From Maricaulis sp047308265 (GTDB lineage: Bacteria > Pseudomonadota > Alphaproteobacteria > Caulobacterales > Maricaulaceae), in assembly GCF_047308265.1 (NCBI RefSeq), contig NZ_JBKQWY010000001.1:434001-498000 (forward strand): a stretch of DNA of 64,000 bases. The letters are read 5' to 3'. Positions within the stretch are counted from its first letter, which is position 1. Each line of letters begins with the position of its first letter. The translations under genes were made by a program, and so were the position numbers. This document shows, piece by piece, positions 51,099 through 60,033 of the stretch. The notes beneath the pieces were generated by a model. It did not search any database and was not told where the DNA came from. It saw nothing but the letters and a program-made list of their open reading frames with translations.

Positions 51099-52571
51099 TC
51101 AGGAGCTGGCCCGCTTGCGTTTAAGGCGTACGCCATAAGCGAGCAGAGCGATTGAAAGACCGGCCAGTGCGGCCGTAAAAAGCCCGTGTTCCCCGTTTTC
51201 CAAGGTGTCCGGGTGGTGTGCCACATGCAGGCTGGTTCCGATCAGGAGACACAGGCCAGTCAACCGACGAAGAACACGCCCCCACGATTGCGCTGCAGGA
51301 TTGGGTAAACACAGGCCAAGCACCATCAGTCCGGAGAGGCTGATCCAGAACACCCAGGCCAAGGGCAGCTCAACCAACTTTAAAAGAGGTGTTGCGCAGA
51401 GTGTCAGGCTGATGGACAGGGGCGCACCCCAGATAATGCCGGTCCAGGCGCGTTCGAGACCCGGCGCGGGACGTCCCCTCTGCCTGCGCCGAAATAGCCA
51501 AATGCGAATGCCGCTGGAGCAGATCAGACATAGCAACATTCCCAGCGCGATATAGGCCAGTTTCACCGGCACCCCTCCGTAGTTGCCGAAATGGAGAGAA
51601 TAGACGGAAGCTGCGACTTGTTGACCGGTCTCGCCAGAGATCAGGCCGAGTGTGGAGACCGGGGTACCGGAAGGCGAGTAGACATATTCCTCGTAATAGG
51701 CCAGGCGCCCGGTCGGTCGAGCGAGAATCTCGATGGATTGCTCCGTTGTGCCTGCCCCATTGATGTGTATGAGCCACGGTGTTTCATCCGTGTGGTCAGA
51801 GGTGAAGCGTGCAAGCGCCGGGCGAATGTCAGGGGCAATGGAGGCCTCTGCCTGTACGCCGTTATCCGTGCCGAAAATCGGCGGAAAGACGGCGTTAAGA
51901 TCCCCGTCATGGACTGCGTAGGCCAGGACAGCCCCTCCGATCGAGGCGAGGCCCAAAATGGCTCCCGTAAGCGCACTGGTCAGGTGAAAGGGTAGTGTCC
52001 AAACAGCTAGTCGATTGTGCAGGTCGGTTTCCGAGAGGAGCGCGCTCGATCGACGCATATGAAATGCATCTTTGAATATTCGAGGGTGAGACAACAGTCC
52101 CGAGAGCGTCAGGCCGAGCAGGATGACGCCAAGCGCGCCCACCACCGTGATACCAAGCACACCGGGCAGATGCAGATACATGTGCAGACTGACCAGAAAC
52201 TCGGCAAAAGGGTGTTCAACTGGATCCGCCAGATCTCCGGCCTCTGTGATCCGGAAATAGGTTTCCCCCGAACCGATCAGCATCCGAGGCATGTCGTGTG
52301 TAGGCAGGACCAGGCGGACTGTATCGGGCAAGTCTGATTGGTGTGCCAGATAAGCCTCGAGCCCCGATTGCAAGGCATCCGGGTCGACAATCCGGTTTTC
52401 GCCCCGCACGGGTTGCTCCCAGCGTGCTGTCTCGTTGTGGAAGACGATCAGTGTGCCGCTAAGGCAGATGATGTAAAGCAGCCCGCCCACGGCCAGCCCC
52501 AGCGCGGTATGGGCGGACAGGAAGCGCGAAACAAACACGCCACTCAGGCGTGGCCAGATCGATGTCGACAT
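51099..52571 (-). CDS. PepSY-associated transmembrane protein, iron-uptake operon
   Basis: A 490-residue inner-membrane protein of the PepSY-associated TM family. Four to seven helices are visible, including AHTALGLAVGGLLYIICLSG, VVGALGVILLGLTLSGLLSH and LTSALTGAILGLASIGGAVL. It has the family phrases FLVSLHMYLHLPG and HFGNYGG with conserved histidines. Relatives next to siderophore receptors are thought to reduce or process the imported ferric complex at the inner membrane. It is the third gene of the receptor operon, 4 bases behind the small membrane protein. Confidence 0.88.
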   Translation of the reverse strand: MSTSIWPRLSGVFVSRFLSAHTALGLAVGGLLYIICLSGTLIVFHNETARWEQPVRGENRIVDPDALQSGLEAYLAHQSDLPDTVRLVLPTHDMPRMLIGSGETYFRITEAGDLADPVEHPFAEFLVSLHMYLHLPGVLGITVVGALGVILLGLTLSGLLSHPRIFKDAFHMRRSSALLSETDLHNRLAVWTLPFHLTSALTGAILGLASIGGAVLAYAVHDGDLNAVFPPIFGTDNGVQAEASIAPDIRPALARFTSDHTDETPWLIHINGAGTTEQSIEILARPTGRLAYYEEYVYSPSGTPVSTLGLISGETGQQVAASVYSLHFGNYGGVPVKLAYIALGMLLCLICSSGIRIWLFRRRQRGRPAPGLERAWTGIIWGAPLSISLTLCATPLLKLVELPLAWVFWISLSGLMVLGLCLPNPAAQSWGRVLRRLTGLCLLIGTSLHVAHHPDTLENGEHGLFTAALAGLSIALLAYGVRLKRKRASS

Positions 52572-52575
52572 AGGA

Positions 52576-53157
52576 TCAGATCACTGTCAGGAGGAAGAAG
52601 GATGTGGCGAAAACCAGGCCTGTACCGGCGAGGATGAGCGCTCTGCGCCAAAGGGCCAGCTTGATCACGCTGATGACGGCCAGACCGGTCCAGCACAGCG
52701 GAAGAAGGAAGAGGGCCAAGGCCAGCTGATCGGCAGCAGAGGCCCCGAGAGCGTGGGCCAGTTGATGTCCCGTAAGCATGCCCATTGCAGCGATGAGCAA
52801 AGAGATCGGGCCACTCAAGAGGATGACCACCGGGAGCCGCCAGGAGCGGCCCGGCTGTGTCTCAGTGACAAAGGTCGAGGGTCGGTTTTTGGGCACCAGA
52901 GGTGTCCAGTCACGACCAGTTAAGAGGACCACTGGAACCAACAAGGCGATACCCAACACAGCGATCGCTACGCCCCAGGCTTTTCCCGCGAGTTGGCTGA
53001 AACAGACAACACCCAGAAGTATGGCTGACCAGCCGAAGGCCAGTGCTGTTGCCGAAGTGGAATCGCGTGCGTTTCGAGCCCGCCATGAACGGTAAACAAT
53101 GCCCAAGCCTGCCAAGAGGCTGGTCAGACCTGGAATGAAAAACAAGGCGCTGGTCAA
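52576..53157 (-). CDS. Small integral membrane protein of the iron-uptake operon
   Basis: A 193-residue protein with about five helices (SALFFIPGLTSLLAGLGIVY, FGWSAILLGVVCFSQLAG, VAIAVLGIALLVPVVLL, VVILLSGPISLLIAAMGM and a C-terminal pair). It shows no catalytic motif that I recognise. Membrane proteins of this size sit between receptor and PepSY genes in other siderophore clusters, often as DUF3325/DUF3649-type. It lies 62 bases behind the receptor gene and 4 bases before the PepSY gene. Confidence 0.75.
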   Translation of the reverse strand: MTSALFFIPGLTSLLAGLGIVYRSWRARNARDSTSATALAFGWSAILLGVVCFSQLAGKAWGVAIAVLGIALLVPVVLLTGRDWTPLVPKNRPSTFVTETQPGRSWRLPVVILLSGPISLLIAAMGMLTGHQLAHALGASAADQLALALFLLPLCWTGLAVISVIKLALWRRALILAGTGLVFATSFFLLTVI

Positions 53158-53219
53158 TGGGGCCTCCCAAAAAATGCCCGGACCACAGCAATGGTCCGGG
53201 CCAGGGGTCAGAGACTGTC

Positions 53220-55358
53220 TTAGAAGCGGCGGCTGAGGCGGGCCGCGACGGTGCGATCTTCACCCGGGAAACAGTCTCCCCGAGCCAGACACGTCGCGAT
53301 GTATTGCTCGTCCAGAAGATTGCGGGCCGACAGGGTCAAGCCCCATTGATCCGTTTGCCAGCCGATCATGGCATCCACCAGGGTGTAGTCCGGTGTTTCC
53401 AGGCTATCGGCCCCGTTTTGCGAGGCGCCGACATAGCGCACGCCCAGACCGGTAATCAGCTTGTCCAGGCTGGACGGAGTGTAGCGGACCCAGGCAGACG
53501 CCTGGCTTTCGGGGATGCTAGGCAGTTGATAGCCATCGCTAGTCTCGTGTGACAGGTGGGAAGCGTTCAGCTCGAAGCCGAAGTCCTGCCAGCTCCATCG
53601 AGATTCAAGTTCGACCCCCTGGATCTCGACGTCGCCAGTCTGGACCTGGAAACCCGCATTGACAGGATCCGTAGTGAGCAGATTGCTCTGTTCAATGTCA
53701 AACACCGCCAGCGTGATCTGTGCGTCAGTCCCCTCGGGCTGGATCTTCACGCCCAGCTCGTATTGGCGGCCCTCTTGCGGATCGAAACTCGACCCGTCGA
53801 ACAGTGTGCCGAGGATGGGCTCGAAGCTCTCGGAGTAGGATGCGTAGGGCGAGATCCCGTTGGCGAAGCGGTACATGACAGCAAAACTGCTGCTGACGGC
53901 GTCATCGCGCTGACGACCGCTGCCCGGATTGGTGTCCACGCGATCCGCACGAAGGCCGGCGGTCACGAGCCAGTTACCAATTTCCATCTGGTCGTGCAGA
54001 TAGAGTCCCAAGTCTTCCGTCTTGGCTTGTGGATTATCAGTCCAGATTGAATCGATCAGAGCTTGCGGTGGCACGTTGCCGTACACAGGATCAAAGGGAT
54101 CGATCCAGTATGTTGTCCCGAAAATCACATCAGGCTGACGTGTCTGCCAGTCAAAGCCAATCGCGCCGCCATAGGCAAAGTCATTCTCCGTTCGGACGTC
54201 TTGATATTGCAATCCGACAAGCAGGGAATGGCGAATGTCGCCGGTGCTAAAACGGCCGCGCGCGCGCAGATCCACGGCCAACTGTTCGGAAGACGCGTCC
54301 GAGACATAGAATGTGCGAGGCAGAAGTCCCCCGCCGTACAGCGTGCCATCCGGATTATAGACCCAACGATCACCGCCGATGAACGAGACCCAGGCCTGGG
54401 CATAGTCCGCTTCGCTTTCGCTGCGACGCAGAGTGGCCTCCAGAAGCAGATTATCATTCACCCGGTGTTCGGCCAAAAGAGTGAAATCGGTCGATTTCGT
54501 ATCATAGCGGTCGAAGCCTGGCTCGGACAGGAAGGCGTTGGGATCGATGTACTGTCCGTTGGGGGCTGGGAGGAGAGTGCCGTAGACCGGCAGAAACTGT
54601 GCGCCCGCGTTCGATTCGGTATCTTGATGGTTGACCAAAAAGGTGATGGACGTTGCATCGCCGGGACGCCAGGTCAAGCTCGGAGCAACAACCATGGCCG
54701 TTTCGTCCACATGATCGACCTGCGTTCCACCCTCGCGATAGACGCCGACCAGTCGATAGAGCAAGTCACCACCATCGCTTGCCGGACCGGTCACGTCGCC
54801 TTGGACTTGGTATGTGTCATGGCTCCCTACAGAAATCGCGAGTTCACCGCCGAAATTGTCGCGCGGGGTTTTGGACACGACATTGACCAGACCCCCGGGT
54901 GAACCTTGGCCGTAGAGAACGGCGGCGGGACCGCGCAGGATCTCAACTTGTTCCAGAGTGTAGATGTCAGAGCGGCTATTGTTGTAGCTACCAAACAGCG
55001 CCTGGAGGCTATCGCGGTATTCCGGGGCACTCAGGCCTCGTACTGCGATCCAGTCACCGCGTGTAGCAAAGCCGAATGTTTCCCCTGTGACGCCCGCTGA
55101 ATAGACATAGGCGTCCGCGAGGTTCAAAGCGCCGCGTTCTATCAGTTCGGCTCCGGTCTCGATCGAGACGGAACGCGGCGTCTCCATGACCGGGATGTCA
55201 GATTTTGTTGCGGAGTAACGACCCAGCGTGCCGGTGACATGAATGACTTCCATATCCTCTTCGGATTGAGACAGAGCTGGGGTTGTGAGCAGGGCCGTAG
55301 AGGCCAGCCACAGGGCAGCGTTCACGCGCACCGGCGGCATGATATTGAAACGCAACAT
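53220..55358 (-). CDS. TonB-dependent siderophore receptor
   Basis: A 712-residue outer-membrane receptor. Signal peptide to about residue 30 (LLTTPALS). The TonB box is around MEVIHVTGTLGRYSATKSD. The plug has TPRSVSIETGAELIERGALN, and LRGPAAVLYGQGSPGGLVNV is the classical siderophore-receptor plug signature. The barrel ends in AARLSRRF with a terminal Phe. It imports a ferric siderophore with TonB energy. Fur-like boxes lie 44-87 bases upstream. It heads the operon with a small membrane protein and a PepSY protein. Confidence 0.95.
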   Translation of the reverse strand: MLRFNIMPPVRVNAALWLASTALLTTPALSQSEEDMEVIHVTGTLGRYSATKSDIPVMETPRSVSIETGAELIERGALNLADAYVYSAGVTGETFGFATRGDWIAVRGLSAPEYRDSLQALFGSYNNSRSDIYTLEQVEILRGPAAVLYGQGSPGGLVNVVSKTPRDNFGGELAISVGSHDTYQVQGDVTGPASDGGDLLYRLVGVYREGGTQVDHVDETAMVVAPSLTWRPGDATSITFLVNHQDTESNAGAQFLPVYGTLLPAPNGQYIDPNAFLSEPGFDRYDTKSTDFTLLAEHRVNDNLLLEATLRRSESEADYAQAWVSFIGGDRWVYNPDGTLYGGGLLPRTFYVSDASSEQLAVDLRARGRFSTGDIRHSLLVGLQYQDVRTENDFAYGGAIGFDWQTRQPDVIFGTTYWIDPFDPVYGNVPPQALIDSIWTDNPQAKTEDLGLYLHDQMEIGNWLVTAGLRADRVDTNPGSGRQRDDAVSSSFAVMYRFANGISPYASYSESFEPILGTLFDGSSFDPQEGRQYELGVKIQPEGTDAQITLAVFDIEQSNLLTTDPVNAGFQVQTGDVEIQGVELESRWSWQDFGFELNASHLSHETSDGYQLPSIPESQASAWVRYTPSSLDKLITGLGVRYVGASQNGADSLETPDYTLVDAMIGWQTDQWGLTLSARNLLDEQYIATCLARGDCFPGEDRTVAARLSRRF

Positions 55359-55401
55359 TATTTTCCTCGAGTGGGAGAGAATGAGAGTGAGGATCTGCTA
55401 A

Positions 55402-55445
55402 TGCGAGTGACTCTCAAAGTCAACCCAAGTTGAGAATGTTTCTCA
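55402..55445. promoter_or_regulatory. Two Fur-box-like repeats before the siderophore receptor
   Basis: TGAGAATGTTTCTCA at 55431-55445 matches the 7-1-7 Fur pattern TGATAATNATTATCA at 11 of 14 positions. TGCGAGTGACTCTCA at 55402-55416 is a weaker second copy. They lie 44-87 bases upstream of the receptor ATG, which is expected for iron repression. Binding by Fur is inferred, not shown. Confidence 0.6.
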
Positions 55446-55567
55446 GTGAGTGTTGCGTGGTTGTCTGCGGCGAGAAGCGGGTCTGTGTCCAACTGATGGA
55501 GTACGCTTACACCGACCCCTGTGTCGCACAACGCAACCCAATAGGGTGTGACGATCAACCTGCGGGG

Positions 55568-56731
55568 CTAGTCAAACCCGCTCGAGCCACACGCCAGGGC
55601 GTGGCGGATGCGATCCCCGTGCTCATTGAGCCCGGGGGCTCGTGTGCCCGGGTGTAGATCCGCGTCAGTGAAGCGCAGAGGCATGCGCAAACCTGGAATG
55701 CCATCCGGCTCAATGACCAGGTTTCGAGCCCGCGCCTGCTCGCTCCTAACAGCTTCGCGCACTGTATTGATCGGCCCGGCCGGGATGCCGGCCAATTCAA
55801 GTTGCGCTAGCAGGGTGTCGCGTGGGAAGCGGCGTGTTTGATCATTGATGAGCGGGATCAGCGTGGCGCGTTGTGCCACGCGTTGCGCATTGGTGCGATG
55901 GTCCTGAAGGACGGCCTCGCCGAGTTCGAGCACATCGCACAGGCGTTCGAACTGGCGGTCATTGCCGCAGGCGATGATGAGATGGCCATCGAGAGCCGGG
56001 AAATCCTGATAGGGGACGATATTGGGATGGGCATTTCCCATGCGGGTTACGGCCATGCCGCTGGCCAGCACATTCATCGCCTGATTGCCCAGGACACCGA
56101 TCATGCTGTCATAGAGCGCCATGTCGATATGGCGTCCCGCGCCTGTCCGCGTTCGTTCGGCCAGCGCAGCCTGAATACCGATGACACCATACAGGCCGGT
56201 GAAAATATCGGCAAAGGCAACCCCCATTTTCTGGGGCGGACCGTCAGCAGCGCCGGTGAGGTCCATGATACCGCTCATCGCCTGGATCATCACATCATAT
56301 CCGGCACGATGCGCCCACGGGCCGGTCTGGCCAAACCCGGTGACCGAACAGGTGATCAGGCGCGGATTGCGAATGCTCAGACTGTCATGGTCCAACCCAT
56401 GCTTGGCCAGACTGCCCACCTTGAAATTTTCGATGAGAATATCGGCTTCATCGAGCAGGGACAGCAGGACGGCTTTGTCCTCGTCCTGGGTGAAGTCGAG
56501 CGTGATCGAGCGTTTGCCACGATTGGCTGCATGAAAATAGGCTGCCGAGCACCCGCTTTCATGCTCGATGAAGGGCGGGCCCCAGGTGCGTGTGTCATCG
56601 CCGTCAGGGCTCTCCACCTTGATGACCGTCGCTCCTAGATCGGCCAGACACTGGCCGATCCACGGGCCGGCGAGAATGCGGGCCAGTTCGACGACTTTCA
56701 GCCCGGCGAGCGGTTTGACTGTTTCAGTCAT
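55568..56731 (-). CDS. CaiB/BaiF family (class III) CoA-transferase
   Basis: A 387-residue family III CoA-transferase. Signatures are KPLAGLKVVELARILAGPW at the N-terminus, then ADLGATVIKVE and GYDVMIQAMSGIMDLTG, which holds the catalytic Asp (Asp146 by alignment with formyl-CoA transferase Asp169). It moves CoA between acids. The family lacks a fixed substrate, so it cannot be named further. The ATG at 56731 is chosen because the longer frame overlaps the crotonase gene. It overlaps the end of that gene by 8 bases, so both are one operon for CoA-ester metabolism. Confidence 0.88.
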   Translation of the reverse strand: MTETVKPLAGLKVVELARILAGPWIGQCLADLGATVIKVESPDGDDTRTWGPPFIEHESGCSAAYFHAANRGKRSITLDFTQDEDKAVLLSLLDEADILIENFKVGSLAKHGLDHDSLSIRNPRLITCSVTGFGQTGPWAHRAGYDVMIQAMSGIMDLTGAADGPPQKMGVAFADIFTGLYGVIGIQAALAERTRTGAGRHIDMALYDSMIGVLGNQAMNVLASGMAVTRMGNAHPNIVPYQDFPALDGHLIIACGNDRQFERLCDVLELGEAVLQDHRTNAQRVAQRATLIPLINDQTRRFPRDTLLAQLELAGIPAGPINTVREAVRSEQARARNLVIEPDGIPGLRMPLRFTDADLHPGTRAPGLNEHGDRIRHALACGSSGFD

Positions 56732-57509
56732 GGCCGGGGAAAACCGGTTTGCGCTTGGCGAGGAAGGCGGCGAAACCCTCTTTGAAGTCCGGCGCGGCGA
56801 ACGCATCCAGATAGAGGGCTTCCACCTCCGGGGTTTCCTCGGTGATCCCGCTTTCAATAGCGGCCATCATCGCCTTGGTCTGGCGGGCGGAATAGGGCGA
56901 CAGCGTCGCCATGTGGTCGCAATAGGCGGCGACTTCAGCGGCAAGATCTGTGGCCGGGACTATACGATTGATGAGGCCGGTTTGCAGCGCTTCCTCGCTA
57001 TCCAGGGCGCGGGCGGAAAATAGCATGTCTTTTGCCACGGCCAGGCCCACACAGTCGATCAGGCGCTTGGTGTCGCGAAACGGGTAGACGAGGCCCAGCT
57101 TGGCCGGGGTGATGGCAAAACGCGCCCCGGGCGCTGCAAATCGCATATCACAGGCCAGCGCCAGGCCGCATCCTCCGCCCACGCAGACCCCTTCGATCTG
57201 GGCGATCGACGGTTTGGCGAAATCGGCCAGTGCATTGAGCCCGGCGCCAATGGCCCGGGAATAGGTGTCCGAACTCTCAGGCGTCGCGTAGACGGTTTCG
57301 AACTCGCCGATATCAGCCCCGGACGCGAAATGTCCGCCCATACCGCGCACAATCAGGGTTCGAATGCGGGTATCGGCCTCGGCCTCCGCCAGCAGGGCCG
57401 GCAGGGCCGACCACATCGCGGCACTCAGCGCATTGCGCTTGTCCGGCCGGTTCAGCACGAGATGGGCCACACAGCCCTGGCGGTCGAGATAGAGATCAGT
57501 CTGGGTCAT
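56724..57509 (-). CDS. Enoyl-CoA hydratase/isomerase (crotonase) family
   Basis: A 261-residue crotonase-fold protein. The oxyanion-hole segments are GMGGHFASGADIGEF near residue 60 and CVGGGCGLALACDMRFAAPG near residue 110. The family hydrates, isomerises or hydrolyses acyl-CoA thioesters, and the exact reaction depends on residues that I cannot assign safely. The start ATG is at 57509. It overlaps the CoA-transferase gene by 8 bases; the pair may act in acid degradation. Confidence 0.9.
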   Translation of the reverse strand: MTQTDLYLDRQGCVAHLVLNRPDKRNALSAAMWSALPALLAEAEADTRIRTLIVRGMGGHFASGADIGEFETVYATPESSDTYSRAIGAGLNALADFAKPSIAQIEGVCVGGGCGLALACDMRFAAPGARFAITPAKLGLVYPFRDTKRLIDCVGLAVAKDMLFSARALDSEEALQTGLINRIVPATDLAAEVAAYCDHMATLSPYSARQTKAMMAAIESGITEETPEVEALYLDAFAAPDFKEGFAAFLAKRKPVFPGHD

Positions 57510-57570
57510 GGGCTGTGCATGGCATGCACAGCCCGACCTGCCAAGACAGGGCGTGGGCCGGAGCGCCCCC

Positions 57571-59967
57571 TCAAGCGTCGTCGCGGACCCAGATCTGCAG
57601 ACTCAAAGCGGGAAGGTCAAAGCCATCGCCCGCATCGCGGGATGTAATGCCAGATGGGTCGACCTGTCTGCCGTCGGCAATCTGGGTCCAGCGGCCTTGC
57701 GGCAGGTCTGCAAGCTCCATCCGATCGTCCTGCTCACCGACATTGACCAGTACCAAAACACTGTCACCGGCAGTGTAGGCCAGCAAGGCCTCGTCATCCG
57801 GCGTAAAGAAGCGCAGATGCCCTTCAGGCACATCCGCCCGCCGGAAGACAGCTCCTGCCTCGCTCAGGCGGAACCGGATCAGTCCACGCCACCAGGCCTG
57901 CATCGCGGCATAATCGGACGGTGCCACATCTGCGCTCGCCCCGACATCAGACCAGACAAACTGATTGGGAGTGCGAACATTATAGGTGTCATCCCGCCCC
58001 TTCAGGTGGATCTCTCCGCTTTCGGTTTCCACGACGCTTTCCGCGATCGGGGCAGCGCCTTTCGAGCGCATGATCTCGGATCCACCATGCAGCACGATGG
58101 GGCCCATCGACGTCAGCAGCAGGCCGGCGGAAATCCGGTAGGGCGCCTCATCCACACCGCGCCGCCCGTCCCAGTCGGTCAGGGCGAAACGATCAGCGAG
58201 GGTCCAGTTGTCGTGAATATCCATATAGTTGATGCCCTGGAGCGTGCTCTCGCTCTCCTCGGCATAATCATTGGCAATCGCCCGGATGGCGTCGGCCCGA
58301 AGGCGGGTATTGCCTCCCGCATATCCACGATCGGTTGCCGGGTCTTCCAGCACAAACGGAGAGCCGACGAGGGCATTGCGTGCATCATCCTGGAAGAAGG
58401 TGATCGGGGCGTCTTCCTTGTACCAGTCCCACTCGGGATTGGAGCGGATGAAGGGGTCGTTCACATCGATCCAGGGTTCGCCATAGATGATGACATCCTC
58501 GCCCAATTCCTCACGCAGACGGATGAGAGTCTGTTCATCTATCTGTCCGGCGAGGTCGATGCGAAACCCGTCAATGCCAAACTCTTCGATCCAGTGTCGG
58601 CATTGATCGATCAGCCAGCGCTGAACCATCAGGCGGTCCTCGGTTTTGACCTCATTGCCAAACGCACCGATGTGCTGGCCCTCTTCGTCCAGCCGGTAGT
58701 AATAGTGGCGGGCGAAGCCGCTGAAATTGAACGGCATATCCCGGCCGTCCATGTTTTCACCGGTATGATTGGGAACAATGTCGATAATCACCGCCATGCC
58801 CTGGTCGTGGAAGGCCTGGACCAGGTCGCGGAACTGGTCGCGTTCAGCGCCCTGTTCGGTCCCAAGTTGGCGAAAGCGCGTCTCCACCGCGAAGGCGTGT
58901 GTGGTGCGATAACCCCACTGGTAATTCTCCTCCGCAATACCCATGGCCTGCATGTCCGGATCTTCGGCGAAGGCGGTCTGCCACTCCGCGTCGGGATAGT
59001 GGAGATACTCCTGCATGGGCATCAGGTGCACGACATTGACGCCCAGATCGACGAGATAGTCGAACCCGATCGCTTCGCCGCGTTCATTGACGAGTCCCGG
59101 CTGGATCATGGCTGGAATTCGCCCGGTCAGACGGTCATCCACCGGCAGGAGGTCAGTGAAATCCTGCAGATGGACTTCGTAGGCGATGACGTCTTCCAGG
59201 GGCGGTCGGCCATCGTCAAGCGGGGTTGCGGGTGTTGTGGCCCGCCAGATGCGCGATCGCCCCTGGGCATCATCATTCACGCGGGCATAGGGGTCAGACA
59301 GATGAACCGGATGGGTGTCGTAAAAGCGATCGCCGGGATCATTGGGTCCGGTCACCACAAAATCATACCAGGTTCCATGCAGATCACCGGGGAGGCGGAT
59401 CTCCCACACGCCCTGGTCATCCCGCGTCAGGTCGTGTTCGGCAAAGGACGGGCCGTCCGCTGTGGAATAAAGGTGAAGGGTGACGTCATGCGCCCGCGGC
59501 GCGAAAACGCGGATATCGGTAGAACTGCCATCGGCCGCAATCTCGGCCCCCAGCGCCTTATCGCTGTAGAGGTCACGGAACCAGCCATCAAAGCGCAGGT
59601 GCGCACGGGTGTTCCAGTGCGCATGTTCAACGTGGTGAACCCGCGTGATGTCCAGATTTTCGGCAGGGACCAGGCGGAGTTCGGTGTTCGAGATCCGGTC
59701 GATCCTCTCGACTGTGATCTCCCGCCCGTCCGCACGTCGGATTAGAAAGTCCTCTGCAGCGGCATCATCAGGAATTGCAGACATTTGCAGGTAGCGAGCT
59801 TCCCGGTCGGAAACCAGTTCACCGCGCGCCAGAACGGGGTCTGAAATCGCCGCAGCGGGCGCTGAGTTTCCTGTATTTACACTGTCTGCCTGGTGGTCGG
59901 TAGAATCGCAGGCGGCAAGTGCTAACAGGCCGGCAGAGGCCAGGGTCACGTGTTTGACAAAATCCAT
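57571..59967 (-). CDS. Lipoprotein alpha-amylase/pullulanase-like GH13 enzyme
   Basis: A 798-residue exported lipoprotein. The lipobox LAAC places the lipidated Cys at residue 20, with Asp at +2. An N-terminal carbohydrate-binding-like region and a CBM48-type domain (about 140-230, STDIRVFAPRAHDVTLHLYS) precede the GH13 barrel. YQWGYRTTHAF matches the type I pullulanase YNWGY motif. Catalytic residues by alignment are Asp471 (GIDGFRIDLAGQ), Glu497 (IIYGEPWID) and Asp586 (DIHDNW). It would cut alpha-1,6 branches of glucan at the cell envelope. It belongs to the alpha-glucan set with TauE, the GH13 glucosidase and the MFS carrier. Confidence 0.9.
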   Translation of the reverse strand: MDFVKHVTLASAGLLALAACDSTDHQADSVNTGNSAPAAAISDPVLARGELVSDREARYLQMSAIPDDAAAEDFLIRRADGREITVERIDRISNTELRLVPAENLDITRVHHVEHAHWNTRAHLRFDGWFRDLYSDKALGAEIAADGSSTDIRVFAPRAHDVTLHLYSTADGPSFAEHDLTRDDQGVWEIRLPGDLHGTWYDFVVTGPNDPGDRFYDTHPVHLSDPYARVNDDAQGRSRIWRATTPATPLDDGRPPLEDVIAYEVHLQDFTDLLPVDDRLTGRIPAMIQPGLVNERGEAIGFDYLVDLGVNVVHLMPMQEYLHYPDAEWQTAFAEDPDMQAMGIAEENYQWGYRTTHAFAVETRFRQLGTEQGAERDQFRDLVQAFHDQGMAVIIDIVPNHTGENMDGRDMPFNFSGFARHYYYRLDEEGQHIGAFGNEVKTEDRLMVQRWLIDQCRHWIEEFGIDGFRIDLAGQIDEQTLIRLREELGEDVIIYGEPWIDVNDPFIRSNPEWDWYKEDAPITFFQDDARNALVGSPFVLEDPATDRGYAGGNTRLRADAIRAIANDYAEESESTLQGINYMDIHDNWTLADRFALTDWDGRRGVDEAPYRISAGLLLTSMGPIVLHGGSEIMRSKGAAPIAESVVETESGEIHLKGRDDTYNVRTPNQFVWSDVGASADVAPSDYAAMQAWWRGLIRFRLSEAGAVFRRADVPEGHLRFFTPDDEALLAYTAGDSVLVLVNVGEQDDRMELADLPQGRWTQIADGRQVDPSGITSRDAGDGFDLPALSLQIWVRDDA

Positions 59968-60033
59968 ATCACTCCCCGTTTGTCATTTTTTGCAATCATG
60001 CGGGGAAAACGCGGTGCTGGCAATCAAAACCGC

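Noticed and set aside
57508..59745. 745-codon open frame on the plus strand opposite the pullulanase gene
   Set aside because: It is antisense to a clear GH13 gene with all catalytic motifs, and its translation resembles no family.
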